64,000 nt of DNA from Lachnospiraceae bacterium (GTDB lineage: Bacteria; Bacillota; Clostridia; Lachnospirales; Lachnospiraceae): NCBI GenBank assembly GCA_013316825.1, contig WSLY01000001.1:35874-99873 (forward strand), given 5' to 3'. The notes under the pieces were generated by a model. The model was not told where the DNA came from, did no database searches, and saw only the letters and a list, made by a program, of their open reading frames with translations. Shown piece after piece: positions 16,978 through 25,374 of this stretch (within the stretch, counting starts at the first letter, position 1; every line of letters starts with the position of its first letter). A program made the position numbers and the translations under genes.

Positions 16978-18129
16978 ATGGAATACATATCAAATACGCT
17001 GGGCAATCTGCTTCACCAGACGGCGTTTTTTAACCTGACGGTGGGAAATTACTTTATGATTGCAATTGCCTGCTTTTTCCTGTATCTGGCGATAAGGCAT
17101 GAGTTTGAGCCCTTGCTTTTGCTGCCGATAGCATTTGGTATGCTGCTCGTAAACATTTATCCGGATATTATGCTTCACGCAAAGGATTCGGCAAATGGAG
17201 TGGGCGGTTTACTGTATTATTTCTATATTCTGGACGAATATGCCATTCTGCCGTCTCTTATCTTTATGGGAGTCGGTGCAATGACGGATTTTGGTCCCCT
17301 GATTGCCAATCCCAAGAGCTTCCTTTTGGGTGCCGCAGCACAGTTTGGTATCTTTGCTGCGTACTTTGGCGCGATTGCACTGGGCTTTAACGGCAAAGCG
17401 GCTGCGGCAATCTCTATTATCGGCGGCGCTGACGGACCTACTTCCATTTTCCTTGCAGGAAAATTGGGGCAGACAGGTCTGATGGGACCCATTGCTGTTG
17501 CGGCATATTCCTATATGGCGCTGGTACCGGTTATTCAGCCGCCCATCATGAAGCTTCTGACTACAAAGAAGGAAAGACAAATCAAGATGGCACAGCTTCG
17601 TCCGGTATCCAAATTGGAAAGAATTCTGTTCCCTATCGTGGTAACTATCGTGGTAAGCTTGATTCTTCCGACTACGGCTCCTCTGGTAGGTATGCTGATG
17701 TTAGGAAACCTCTTTAAGGAGTCCGGCGTGGTAAGACAGCTTACGGAGACGGCTTCCAACGCCCTGATGTACATCGTGGTTATCCTGCTGGGAACTTCCG
17801 TAGGCGCGACCACCAGTGCAGAAGCTTTCTTAAACTGGGATACTCTAAAAATCGTAGGACTTGGACTGGTTGCCTTTATGTTTGGCACGGCGGCGGGCGT
17901 ATTGTTTGGCAAGCTGATGTGCGTGCTGACACACGGTAAAGTAAACCCGTTAATCGGCTCTGCAGGCGTGTCTGCAGTACCCATGGCGGCACGTGTATCG
18001 CAGAAAGTAGGCTCAGAAGCCGACCCGACCAACTTCCTTCTGATGCACGCTATGGGACCAAACGTTGCAGGTGTTATCGGCACCGCCGTAGCCGCCGGCA
18101 CCTTCATGGCGATATACGGGATATTTTAA
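16978..18129 (+). CDS. Na+-translocating decarboxylase beta subunit (OadB family)
   Basis: Integral membrane subunit that decarboxylates carboxybiotin and exports Na+. 383 residues with about nine or more membrane segments. The conserved intramembrane motif GGADGPTSIF with the essential Asp is present, as are GVGAMTDFGPL in the first half and AARVSQKVGSEADPTNFLLMHAMGPN near the end. An AGGAGG site precedes the ATG. It is followed by a 190-base gap with a structured element and then the 5S-type carboxyltransferase. Confidence 0.96.
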   Translation: MEYISNTLGNLLHQTAFFNLTVGNYFMIAIACFFLYLAIRHEFEPLLLLPIAFGMLLVNIYPDIMLHAKDSANGVGGLLYYFYILDEYAILPSLIFMGVGAMTDFGPLIANPKSFLLGAAAQFGIFAAYFGAIALGFNGKAAAAISIIGGADGPTSIFLAGKLGQTGLMGPIAVAAYSYMALVPVIQPPIMKLLTTKKERQIKMAQLRPVSKLERILFPIVVTIVVSLILPTTAPLVGMLMLGNLFKESGVVRQLTETASNALMYIVVILLGTSVGATTSAEAFLNWDTLKIVGLGLVAFMFGTAAGVLFGKLMCVLTHGKVNPLIGSAGVSAVPMAARVSQKVGSEADPTNFLLMHAMGPNVAGVIGTAVAAGTFMAIYGIF

Positions 18130-18130
18130 A

Positions 18131-18285
18131 GCTGTGCACATCTGAACGAATTGGCAGATGCCATGCTTGCATGAGCAGATGACAATTTGGGCAGATGTAT
18201 AGAGCGCGAAGCAGCAGAGCCAAATCTGCTGAAAGCAGATTTGCGAATGCACAGCGACCAATTCGGCGATGCAGCAGAGCACAGC
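18131..18285. repeat. Structured palindromic element between oadB and oadA
   Basis: The ends are inverted: GCTGTGC (18131-18137) and CGAATTGG (18147-18154) match CCAATTCG (18258-18265) and GCACAGC (18279-18285) on the other strand. Inside is a perfect 10-bp hairpin, CAAATCTGCT/AGCAGATTTG with a 3-base loop (18221-18243). The core AGCAGAGCCAAA recurs in the pheS leader near 50548. No T run follows, so this is not a simple terminator. It may be a small interspersed repeat or an mRNA stability element. Confidence 0.55.
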
Positions 18286-18323
18286 CATTATTCATATCAT
18301 AAAAAATTAGGAGGAATTAGGAA

Positions 18324-19745
18324 ATGTCAGGAGCAAGACCGATTAAAATAACGGAAACTATATTACGTGACGCACATCAGTCCTTAATTGCAACCAGAAT
18401 GCCGACCGAGCTTATGCTCCCCATTGTAGGCAAAATGGACAAGGTAGGCTATCATTCCGTGGAATGCTGGGGCGGTGCGACTTTTGATGCCTCCCTTCGC
18501 TTTCTGAAGGAAGACCCGTGGGACAGACTGAGGAAGCTGCGTGACGGCTTTAAAAACACAAAGCTGCAGATGTTATTCAGAGGGCAGAATATTTTAGGAT
18601 ACAGGCCCTATGCCGACGACGTAGTGGACAGCTTTGTAGAAAAATCCGTGGCAAACGGCATCGATATCATTCGTATTTTTGACTGTATGAACGACCTTCG
18701 CAATCTGCAGGAGGCGGTAAATGCCACCAACAAAATCAAAGCGCGTGAGGGACGCGGACATGCGCAGATAGCGCTGTCCTATACCTTGGGTGATGCCTAC
18801 ACCATGGAATACTGGATTAACATGGCGAAAAAGATTGAAGAAATGGGTGCTGATTCCATCTGTATCAAGGACATGGCGGGACTTTTGGTGCCCTATAAGG
18901 CATCCGAGTTGATTCGTGAGATGAAAGCGGCGACAAAGCTTCCTATCCAGCTTCATACGCATTATACTTCCGGTGTTGCCGGCATGACCTATCTGAAAGC
19001 AGTAGAGGCAGGCGTGGATGTGATTGACTGTGCGATGTCGCCTTTTGCGATGGGTACTTCCCAGCCTGCAACAGAGGTTATGGTGGAGACCTTTAAAGGA
19101 ACGCCTTACGATACCGGCTACGACCAGAACCTGCTTGCAGAAATTGCGGATTATTTCAGACCTTACAGGGACGAGTGCCTTGCAAACGGTCTTTTGAATC
19201 CGAAGGTAATGGGCGTGGATATCAAGACGCTGCTGTATCAGGTACCCGGCGGTATGCTCTCCAACATGGTGAGCCAGCTCAAGGAGCAGAATGCAGAGGA
19301 CAAATATTATGAAGTGCTGCAGGAGATTCCGAGAGTCCGCAAGGATTTGGGCGAGCCGCCTCTTGTTACGCCTTCTTCACAGATTGTCGGCACGCAGGCG
19401 GTGTTCAACGTGTTGATGGGAGAGAGATACAAGATGGCAACCGACCAGACCAAGGATGTACTGCGCGGCAAATACGGGCAGACTGTGAAGCCCATGAATC
19501 AGGAGGTTATTGATAAGGTCATCCCGGGTGAAGAGAGAATTACCTGCCGTCCGGCGGACTTGATTTCCAATGAGATGGAGAAATTAGAGTCTGAGATGGC
19601 GGAATGGAAGCAGCAGGATGAGGATGTATTGTCCTATGCTTTGTTCCCGCAGGTGGCAACGGACTTCTTTAAGTACCGTCAGGCACAGCAGGAGAAGGTA
19701 GACCCTGCACAGGCGGATACCAAAAACGGAGCTTATCCTGTGTAA
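18324..19745 (+). CDS. Pyruvate/oxaloacetate carboxyltransferase (OadA / 5S type)
   Basis: HMGL-like TIM-barrel carboxyltransferase that removes or adds CO2 on oxaloacetate/pyruvate with carboxybiotin. It opens with KITETILRDAHQSLIATR; metal ligands are the Asp of LRDAHQ and the pair in QLHTHYTSG (near residue 210), and CIKDMAG holds the carbamylated Lys. The conserved PyC_OADA region follows to residue 473. The biotin domain found at the C-terminus of many OadA proteins is absent; the separate carrier at 16576 replaces it. RBS TTAGGAGGAATTAGG. It ends the operon at a perfect terminator. Confidence 0.95.
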   Translation: MSGARPIKITETILRDAHQSLIATRMPTELMLPIVGKMDKVGYHSVECWGGATFDASLRFLKEDPWDRLRKLRDGFKNTKLQMLFRGQNILGYRPYADDVVDSFVEKSVANGIDIIRIFDCMNDLRNLQEAVNATNKIKAREGRGHAQIALSYTLGDAYTMEYWINMAKKIEEMGADSICIKDMAGLLVPYKASELIREMKAATKLPIQLHTHYTSGVAGMTYLKAVEAGVDVIDCAMSPFAMGTSQPATEVMVETFKGTPYDTGYDQNLLAEIADYFRPYRDECLANGLLNPKVMGVDIKTLLYQVPGGMLSNMVSQLKEQNAEDKYYEVLQEIPRVRKDLGEPPLVTPSSQIVGTQAVFNVLMGERYKMATDQTKDVLRGKYGQTVKPMNQEVIDKVIPGEERITCRPADLISNEMEKLESEMAEWKQQDEDVLSYALFPQVATDFFKYRQAQQEKVDPAQADTKNGAYPV

Positions 19746-19761
19746 TCAGAAGCAGGGATAC

Positions 19762-19791
19762 AAAAGGAATGGGAAATTTCCCATTCCTTTT
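19762..19791 (+). terminator. Perfect palindromic terminator of decarboxylase cluster
   Basis: AAAAGGAATGGGAAA (19762-19776) is followed at once by its exact complement TTTCCCATTCCTTTT (19777-19791), then TCTTGTCTC. It can work in both directions. Confidence 0.85.
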
Positions 19792-19829
19792 CTTGTCTCA
19801 AAGACCTTGATTGAATTTTTCGGTTTGTC

Positions 19830-19858
19830 TTGACGAATTTATCGGAATGAATTAGAAT
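19830..19858 (+). promoter_or_regulatory. Sigma-A promoter of tetR-rpiR pair
   Basis: TTGACG at 19830-19835, 17-base spacer, TAGAAT at 19853-19858, 46 bases before the TetR start. Confidence 0.75.
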
Positions 19859-19864
19859 AACAAG

Positions 19865-19877
19865 TGTTACGGTAACA
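19865..19877. promoter_or_regulatory. Likely TetR operator
   Basis: TGTTAC-G-GTAACA is a perfect 13-base palindrome placed over the expected transcription start, 6 bases after the -10 box. Position and symmetry fit autorepression by the TetR protein encoded directly downstream. Confidence 0.6.
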
Positions 19878-19904
19878 ATGGCAGGCGTATGAGGAGAAAA
19901 TACC

Positions 19905-20447
19905 ATGGCGAGAAAAGAATCCGTTACCATTCGGGACATATTGGAAAATGCTTTTGAAATGACAAGAGAAGAAGGTTTTGCCAGTGTAACGGCAAGAAAA
20001 GTGGCGGTACGGGTGGGCTGCTCCACACAGCCGATTTTCAGAGTGTACAAGAATATGGAGGAGTTGTGGGGGGAGGTCTACAAGAAAGCGGTCCTGTTTT
20101 TTCAGGATTATTATGATTTGTTTCCCCAAATGGGTACGGTTCCTTTTTCCAATCTGGGAATGGCGTACATAGCATTTGCAAAAGAGGAAAAAAATTTGTT
20201 CAGGCTTTTGTTTTTGTCGGAGTTTGCGGCAAGAAAGAGCCTTTATGAGATTTTGAATGGTAAAAAGGGGAATGTTCTTTGTGAAATTAACAAGGCGTCC
20301 GCAATGGGCTGCGCCAATCCGCAAGGCATGTTCATGAGAATGTGGCTGTTTATCCATGGGGCGGCATGTATGAGCCTGACCGGTGATTATGACCTGTCGG
20401 ACGCAGAAACCAGAAAACTACTGGAACAGGAGTATGCAAATGGATAG
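19905..20447 (+). CDS. TetR-family transcriptional regulator
   Basis: 180-residue repressor. The N-terminal HTH is at about residues 8 to 55 (RDILENAFEMTREEGFASVTARKVA, then CSTQPIFRVYKNMEEL, a variant of the usual vs.pt.Y.hF block). The C-terminal ligand domain resembles the TetR C-terminal WHG type (MRMWLFIHGAACMSLTG). A palindrome in its promoter suggests autoregulation. The last bases overlap the start of an RpiR-type regulator by 8 bases, so two unrelated regulators share one transcript. Ligand and targets are unknown. Confidence 0.88.
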   Translation: MARKESVTIRDILENAFEMTREEGFASVTARKVAVRVGCSTQPIFRVYKNMEELWGEVYKKAVLFFQDYYDLFPQMGTVPFSNLGMAYIAFAKEEKNLFRLLFLSEFAARKSLYEILNGKKGNVLCEINKASAMGCANPQGMFMRMWLFIHGAACMSLTGDYDLSDAETRKLLEQEYANG

Positions 20448-21366
20448 TGAGCAGGATGTCATAACAAGAATCAATGCGCGTTACACTTCAATGAGTAAAA
20501 GCCATAAAACAATTGCGGGATACATAAAGGAACACTATGAGCAGGCGGTTTTTATGACGGCGGCAAAGCTGGGTGAGGAGTTGGGAATCAGCGAATCGAC
20601 AGTGGTCCGTTTTGCATCGGGAATCGGCTACGACGGGTATCCTGAATTTCAGAAGGCGCTGGAAAACTGGGTGAAGGACAAGCTGAGCGCGGTACAGAAG
20701 ATAGGGGTGAAATATGGGCATAGCAGCCAGTCGGAAATATTGTCCTCCGTGCTTACGGCAGATATAGAAAAGATTCAGGATACCATAGCAAATCTGGATG
20801 CAAATGCCTTTGAGATGGCGGTGAGCGCTATCCTTGAGGCTGAGAATGTGTATGTTATCGGGCTTAGGAGTTGTGCGCCGCTTGCGGACTTTCTGCACTT
20901 TTATTTAAATATGGTGCGTGGCAACGTGAGGCTTTTGAATACTACCAGCGTAAGCGAGACCTTTGAGCAGATGATTCGAATTGACGAAAAGGATGTGATA
21001 ATAGGCATTAGTTTTCCCAGATATTCCATGCGCACGCTGAAAGCATTGGAATTTGCAAATGACAGAAATGCCAAAGTTATCAGCATCACGGACACCATTC
21101 ATTCGCCCATGTGCCTGTATTCTTCCATGAATCTGCTGGCGAGAAGCGATATGGTATCCATTGTGGATTCACTGGTTGCGCCTTTAAGCGTAATTAATGC
21201 AGTGGTGGTGGCTCTGTGCTTAAAACGTCCCACCGAGGTCAAACGGAATCTGGAGATGCTGGAGAGTGCATGGAACAACTATCAGGTGTACTTGAATGAT
21301 GAAATTAATTTTATTGACGAGGCGCCTGTGCTGCACAATCCATTGTGGAAGACAGAGGGCAGATGA
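20440..21366 (+). CDS. MurR/RpiR-family regulator with SIS domain
   Basis: 308-residue regulator. Residues 1 to 75 form an RpiR helix-turn-helix (AGYIKEHYEQAVFMTAAKLG, then GISESTVVRFASGIGYDGYPEFQ). Residues 120 to 260 form a SIS sugar-phosphate-binding domain (VYVIGLRSCAPLADFLHFYL; VIGISFPRYS; VISITD). Such proteins sense phosphosugars. ATG 20440 has AGGAG seven bases before it and overlaps the TetR stop codon. No sugar-phosphate gene lies next to it, so its targets are unclear. Confidence 0.92.
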   Translation: MDSEQDVITRINARYTSMSKSHKTIAGYIKEHYEQAVFMTAAKLGEELGISESTVVRFASGIGYDGYPEFQKALENWVKDKLSAVQKIGVKYGHSSQSEILSSVLTADIEKIQDTIANLDANAFEMAVSAILEAENVYVIGLRSCAPLADFLHFYLNMVRGNVRLLNTTSVSETFEQMIRIDEKDVIIGISFPRYSMRTLKALEFANDRNAKVISITDTIHSPMCLYSSMNLLARSDMVSIVDSLVAPLSVINAVVVALCLKRPTEVKRNLEMLESAWNNYQVYLNDEINFIDEAPVLHNPLWKTEGR

Positions 21367-21413
21367 AATCTGCAGTCTGCTCTGACAGCGCGGCAGAAAG
21401 AGAAGGATAATAT

Positions 21414-22658
21414 ATGAGTAAGGTGGCGGTAGTCGGCGGCGGAGCCGCAGGCATGATGGCGGCAGTTTCTGCGGCGCAGGAAGGCAAAACGGTTGTCTTA
21501 TATGAAAAAAATGAAAAACTGGGCAAAAAGCTTTTTATTACGGGAAAGGGACGCTGCAATGTTACCAATGCCTGCGAGACGGAGGAGCTGTTTGCGGGCG
21601 TGGTAAGCAATCCCAAATTTTTATACAGCGCTTTCTATGGGTTTGACAGCAGTCAGGTTATGAAATTTTTTGAGGAGGCAGGCTGTCCTTTGAAAGTGGA
21701 GCGGGGGAATCGGGTATTTCCGGTTTCGGACCATTCCTCCGATATTATAAAAGCGTTGAAAAAAAGACTGGACGAGCTTTCCGTTGCAGTGCATCTTGAC
21801 ACCGGCATCTGCAAGATACTGACGGAAGAGACAAAAGAAGGCTTGCAAGTGTGCGGTGTGCGGCTTTTTTCGGGAAAGGAGGAAAAGGCGGATGCGGTGG
21901 TTGTGGCGACCGGCGGTATTTCTTATGCTTCGACCGGCTCTACAGGAGACGGATACCGTTTTGCAGAGAAGACGGGGCACAGCCTGACAGAGTGTCGTCC
22001 TTCTTTGGTTCCTTTGGAAGCGGCGGAAACGTTCTGCAAGGATTTGATGGGACTTTCCCTGAAAAATGTAGAGATAGCGCTGACATATAAAGAGAAAGAG
22101 CTTTATCGGGAGTTCGGAGAGATGCTTTTTACCCATTTTGGCGTGAGCGGACCGCTGATTTTAAGCGCAAGCAGCCGTTATGTGCAGAAGGCATATGGAC
22201 AGCGGGCGGCGCTTTCTATCGACTTAAAACCGGCGCTTTCTCTGGAACAGTTGGATAAAAGGCTTATCAGAGAATTTGAAGGAAATAAAAACAAGGCGTT
22301 TAAAAACGCGCTGGGCGCATTGTTTCCGGCAAAGCTGATTCCGGTAATGGTTTCTTTGTCCGGTATTGCGCCTGAAAAGCGGGTTAATGAAATTACAAAG
22401 GAAGAGAGACATGGGTTTGCCGCATTGATAAAAGGACTGCCGCTTACCATAACAGGCTGCAGGGGCTTTGAGGAGGCAGTCATCACCATGGGCGGGGTTT
22501 CTGTCAGGGACATCAACCCCTCTACAATGGAATCCAAAAAAGTGCACGGTCTGTTTTTTGCAGGAGAGGTGCTGGATTTGGATGCCCTGACGGGCGGCTT
22601 TAACCTGCAAATAGCCTGGTCAACAGGATATTTGGCGGGAAAAGGCGCGGCACAATGA
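21414..22658 (+). CDS. NAD(P)/FAD-dependent oxidoreductase, BaiN/HI0933 family
   Basis: 414-residue flavoprotein. The FAD Rossmann motif is at the N-terminus (VAVVGGGAAGMMAA), followed by the family-specific block KLGKKLFITGKGRCNVTN. A second nucleotide contact ATGGISYASTGSTGDG lies near residue 165, and the end has GGVSVRDINPSTMESK and GLFFAGEVLDLDALTGGFNLQIAWSTGYLAG. Physiological substrate is generally unknown; one gut clostridial relative (BaiN) reduces bile acid intermediates, but this family is widespread and no bai genes are here. It forms an operon with cmk and ispH. Confidence 0.94.
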   Translation: MSKVAVVGGGAAGMMAAVSAAQEGKTVVLYEKNEKLGKKLFITGKGRCNVTNACETEELFAGVVSNPKFLYSAFYGFDSSQVMKFFEEAGCPLKVERGNRVFPVSDHSSDIIKALKKRLDELSVAVHLDTGICKILTEETKEGLQVCGVRLFSGKEEKADAVVVATGGISYASTGSTGDGYRFAEKTGHSLTECRPSLVPLEAAETFCKDLMGLSLKNVEIALTYKEKELYREFGEMLFTHFGVSGPLILSASSRYVQKAYGQRAALSIDLKPALSLEQLDKRLIREFEGNKNKAFKNALGALFPAKLIPVMVSLSGIAPEKRVNEITKEERHGFAALIKGLPLTITGCRGFEEAVITMGGVSVRDINPSTMESKKVHGLFFAGEVLDLDALTGGFNLQIAWSTGYLAGKGAAQ

Positions 22659-22684
22659 TGGAAAGCACAGAAAGGTGGAGAAAG

Positions 22685-23359
22685 ATGAGTTTTTGTATCG
22701 CGATAGACGGACCTGCCGGCGCAGGAAAAAGTACGATTGCAAGGAAACTTGCTGAAAAAATGGGAATGATATATGTGGACTCAGGCGCTATGTACCGCGC
22801 TATGGCACTGTTTATGCTGGAACAAGGAATCGGAAAAGAGGATACCGAGGCCATGAACGGTTGTTGTGGGAAAGCAGACATTACAATCCGCTATGAGAAT
22901 GGAGAGCAGATAGTCTATTTAAATAACAGAAATGTCAATTCCCTGATTCGGACGGAGGAAGTGAGTACGATGGCTTCCATTAGCTGTCAGCAGCCTGATG
23001 TGCGGAAAAAGCTGGTAAGCCTGCAAAAGGGACTGGCACGAAAAGCAGATGTGGTGATGGACGGCAGGGATATCGGTACCTGTGTGCTGCCGGATGCAGA
23101 TGTCAAGATTTATCTGACGGCGAGTAGCAGCGTACGGGCAAAGAGGCGTTATGAGGAGCTTTTGGCAAAGGGGGAAGCCTGTGAGTTTGATAAAATAGAG
23201 CAGGATATTATAGAGCGCGACCACAGGGATATGACAAGAGCGGAATCACCGCTGCGGCAGGCAGAGGATGCCGTTTTGGTGGATTCCTCCGATATGACGG
23301 TGGAAGAGGTGATGGAAACCATTGTGAAAATATGCGGGGACAGGAAAAGAGGTATCTGA
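22685..23359 (+). CDS. cmk: Cytidylate kinase
   Basis: Phosphorylates CMP and dCMP with ATP. P-loop GPAGAGKST at residues 10 to 18, VDSGAMYRA for CMP binding, GRDIGT and the RRYEEL/RDHRDMTRAESPL lid blocks are in place. 224 residues is normal. ATG 22685 follows GGTGGAGAAAG; an earlier ATG at 22655 overlaps the previous stop but lacks its own site. ispH begins one base after the stop codon. Confidence 0.97.
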   Translation: MSFCIAIDGPAGAGKSTIARKLAEKMGMIYVDSGAMYRAMALFMLEQGIGKEDTEAMNGCCGKADITIRYENGEQIVYLNNRNVNSLIRTEEVSTMASISCQQPDVRKKLVSLQKGLARKADVVMDGRDIGTCVLPDADVKIYLTASSSVRAKRRYEELLAKGEACEFDKIEQDIIERDHRDMTRAESPLRQAEDAVLVDSSDMTVEEVMETIVKICGDRKRGI

Positions 23360-23360
23360 G

Positions 23361-24206
23361 TTGGAAATTCTGGCGGCTAAAAGCATGGGCTTCTGTTTTG
23401 GCGTAAAGCGTGCGGTGGAAACGGTTTACGGACAGATTGGAAAAGGGGATATTTATACGTACGGCGCAATTGTCAACAACGAGGAAGTGGTAGAGGAACT
23501 GCGGGAAAAAGGCGTCAGGGTGATAGAGAACCGCACTGCGCTTGCCAAGGTAAAGAACGGGACGATTGTGATACGGGCGCATGGTGTGGCAAGGGATATC
23601 TATGAGCAGATAGAGAGACAGGGACTTACGCTGGTGGATGCAACCTGTCCCTTTGTCAAGAGAATTCACGGCATTGTGGAGGAAGAGAGCAAAAAAGGCA
23701 GACAAATTGTGGTGATTGGCAATCAGGGGCATCCGGAGGTGGAAGGAATTGTAGGATGGTGCAGAACGCAGGCAATTGTCATAGATACGGCGGAAGAAGC
23801 CGAAAATTTTATGCCCGAAGAGGGAAAAGAGCTCTGTATTGTGTCTCAAACGACATTTAACTACAATAAATTTCATTATATAGTTGAAATTTTCAAGAAA
23901 AAAGTCTATAATGTTACTGTTGCGAATACTATCTGCAACGCAACTGAGGAGAGACAGAGGGAAGCAAAGGAAATTGCCGCCTCCGTTGACGCTATGATAG
24001 TAATAGGCGGCAGACACAGCTCCAATACACGGAAGCTTTATGAAATTTGCAGTAAAGAATGTCCGCACACCTATTTTATACAGACACTGGATGACTTGCA
24101 TTTAGAACGACCTAAAGCTGTTTCACTGGTGGGTATTACTGCGGGGGCTTCGACCCCAAACAAAATTATTGAGGAGGTTCAAAATTATGTCAGAATTAAC
24201 TTTTGA
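23361..24206 (+). CDS. ispH: 4-hydroxy-3-methylbut-2-enyl diphosphate reductase
   Basis: Last enzyme of the MEP isoprenoid pathway; a [4Fe-4S] protein making IPP and DMAPP. Three conserved cysteines are seen: GFCFGV (C12), DATCPFV and NTICNAT. The dehydratase-like blocks RAHGV, GNQGHPE and GGRHSSNT are intact. The start is a TTG with AAAGAGGT upstream, one base after cmk. In many Clostridia ispH is fused to S1; here the S1 gene starts 20 bases before the ispH stop in a different frame. 281 residues is full length. Confidence 0.96.
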   Translation: MEILAAKSMGFCFGVKRAVETVYGQIGKGDIYTYGAIVNNEEVVEELREKGVRVIENRTALAKVKNGTIVIRAHGVARDIYEQIERQGLTLVDATCPFVKRIHGIVEEESKKGRQIVVIGNQGHPEVEGIVGWCRTQAIVIDTAEEAENFMPEEGKELCIVSQTTFNYNKFHYIVEIFKKKVYNVTVANTICNATEERQREAKEIAASVDAMIVIGGRHSSNTRKLYEICSKECPHTYFIQTLDDLHLERPKAVSLVGITAGASTPNKIIEEVQNYVRINF

Positions 24207-25350
24207 ACAAATGTTAGAAGAATCATTAAAGACAATACACACAGGAGAGGTAGTTGAAGGTACTGTTATTGATGTGAAGCCTGAAGAAATCGTTCTCAAC
24301 ATCGGATACAAGTCAGACGGCATTCTTACCAGAAATGAATACACCAACGAACCCGGTGTGGATTTGACAACGGTAGTCAAGGTTGGCGATACCATGGAGG
24401 TAAAGGTTCTGAAAGTAAACGATGGAGAGGGACAAGTTCTCCTTACCTACAAGCGTCTGGCGGCTGACAGAGGAAATAAGAGAATCGAAGAAGCCTTCAA
24501 CAACAAAGAGGTTTTGAAAGCAACGGTTGCACAGGTGCTGGAGGGCGGTTTAAGCGTTGTTGTGGAGGAAGTGAGAATCTTTATTCCGGCAAGTCTTGTT
24601 TCTGATACCTATGAGAAAGATTTAAGCAAATATGCCGGTCAGGAAATAGAATTTGTAGTCAGCGAATATAATCCTAGAAGAAGGAGGTATATTGGCGACA
24701 GAAAGCAGCTTATTGTTGCAAAGAAGGCAGAAATGCAGAGAGAGCTTTTCGAACGTATCCATGAGGGTGATATTGTGGAAGGCACCGTAAAGAATGTAAC
24801 GGACTTTGGTGCGTTTGTTGATTTGGGCGGCGCCGACGGCCTGCTTCATATTTCGGAAATGTCATGGGGACGTGTGGAGCATCCCAAGAAAGTATTCAAG
24901 GTTGGCGATGTTCTTACCGTGCTTATCAAAGAAATCAATGGCAGCAAGATTGCGCTTAGCTTGAAATTTGATGACAAGAATCCTTGGAAGGATGCAGCGG
25001 AGAAATTTGCCATTGGCAATGAAGTGACGGGTACTGTGGCAAGAATGACGGATTTCGGTGCATTTATCGAGTTAGAGCCGGGTGTGGATGCCCTGCTTCA
25101 TGTTTCCCAGATTTCCAAAGAGCATGTGGAGAAGCCCTCTGACGTGTTAAAGACAGGGGACACTGTAACCGCAAAAATTGTGGATTTCAATGAAGAGGAC
25201 AAGAAAATCAGCTTAAGCATCAAAGCGCTGCTGGCACCTGAGCCTGCAAAGGAAGAGGAGCCTGCTGAGGACGAGGATGCGGAAGCTGTGTCCGTAGATA
25301 TTGATGCCGTGATAGCAGCAGAAAAAGAGTCTGAGGAATCCGCTGAATAA
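24187..25350 (+). CDS. Ribosomal protein S1-like protein, four S1 domains
   Basis: 387-residue RNA-binding protein with four S1 repeats at about residues 15 to 90, 105 to 175, 190 to 260 and 275 to 345, each beginning G-x-V-x-G/A-T-V. The third and fourth have the canonical TDFGAF core and bind RNA best; the second is divergent. The C-terminal 35 residues are acidic. ATG 24187 has GGAGG eight bases upstream, inside ispH. It is the short Firmicute-type S1 (six domains in E. coli), so exact function in initiation is uncertain. Confidence 0.92.
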   Translation: MSELTFEQMLEESLKTIHTGEVVEGTVIDVKPEEIVLNIGYKSDGILTRNEYTNEPGVDLTTVVKVGDTMEVKVLKVNDGEGQVLLTYKRLAADRGNKRIEEAFNNKEVLKATVAQVLEGGLSVVVEEVRIFIPASLVSDTYEKDLSKYAGQEIEFVVSEYNPRRRRYIGDRKQLIVAKKAEMQRELFERIHEGDIVEGTVKNVTDFGAFVDLGGADGLLHISEMSWGRVEHPKKVFKVGDVLTVLIKEINGSKIALSLKFDDKNPWKDAAEKFAIGNEVTGTVARMTDFGAFIELEPGVDALLHVSQISKEHVEKPSDVLKTGDTVTAKIVDFNEEDKKISLSIKALLAPEPAKEEEPAEDEDAEAVSVDIDAVIAAEKESEESAE

Positions 25351-25374
25351 AAAGAAGAACAAGAGGTTGCCTGA

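Noticed and set aside
18131..18285. Reading the palindromic element as a rho-independent terminator of oadB
   Set aside because: None of its stems is followed by a T run, and the 5S carboxyltransferase downstream has no separate promoter that I can see.
23208..24101. 297-codon minus-strand frame opposite ispH
   Set aside because: It is antisense to ispH and cmk, whose motifs are clear, and its peptide is rich in His, Cys and Phe without any domain.
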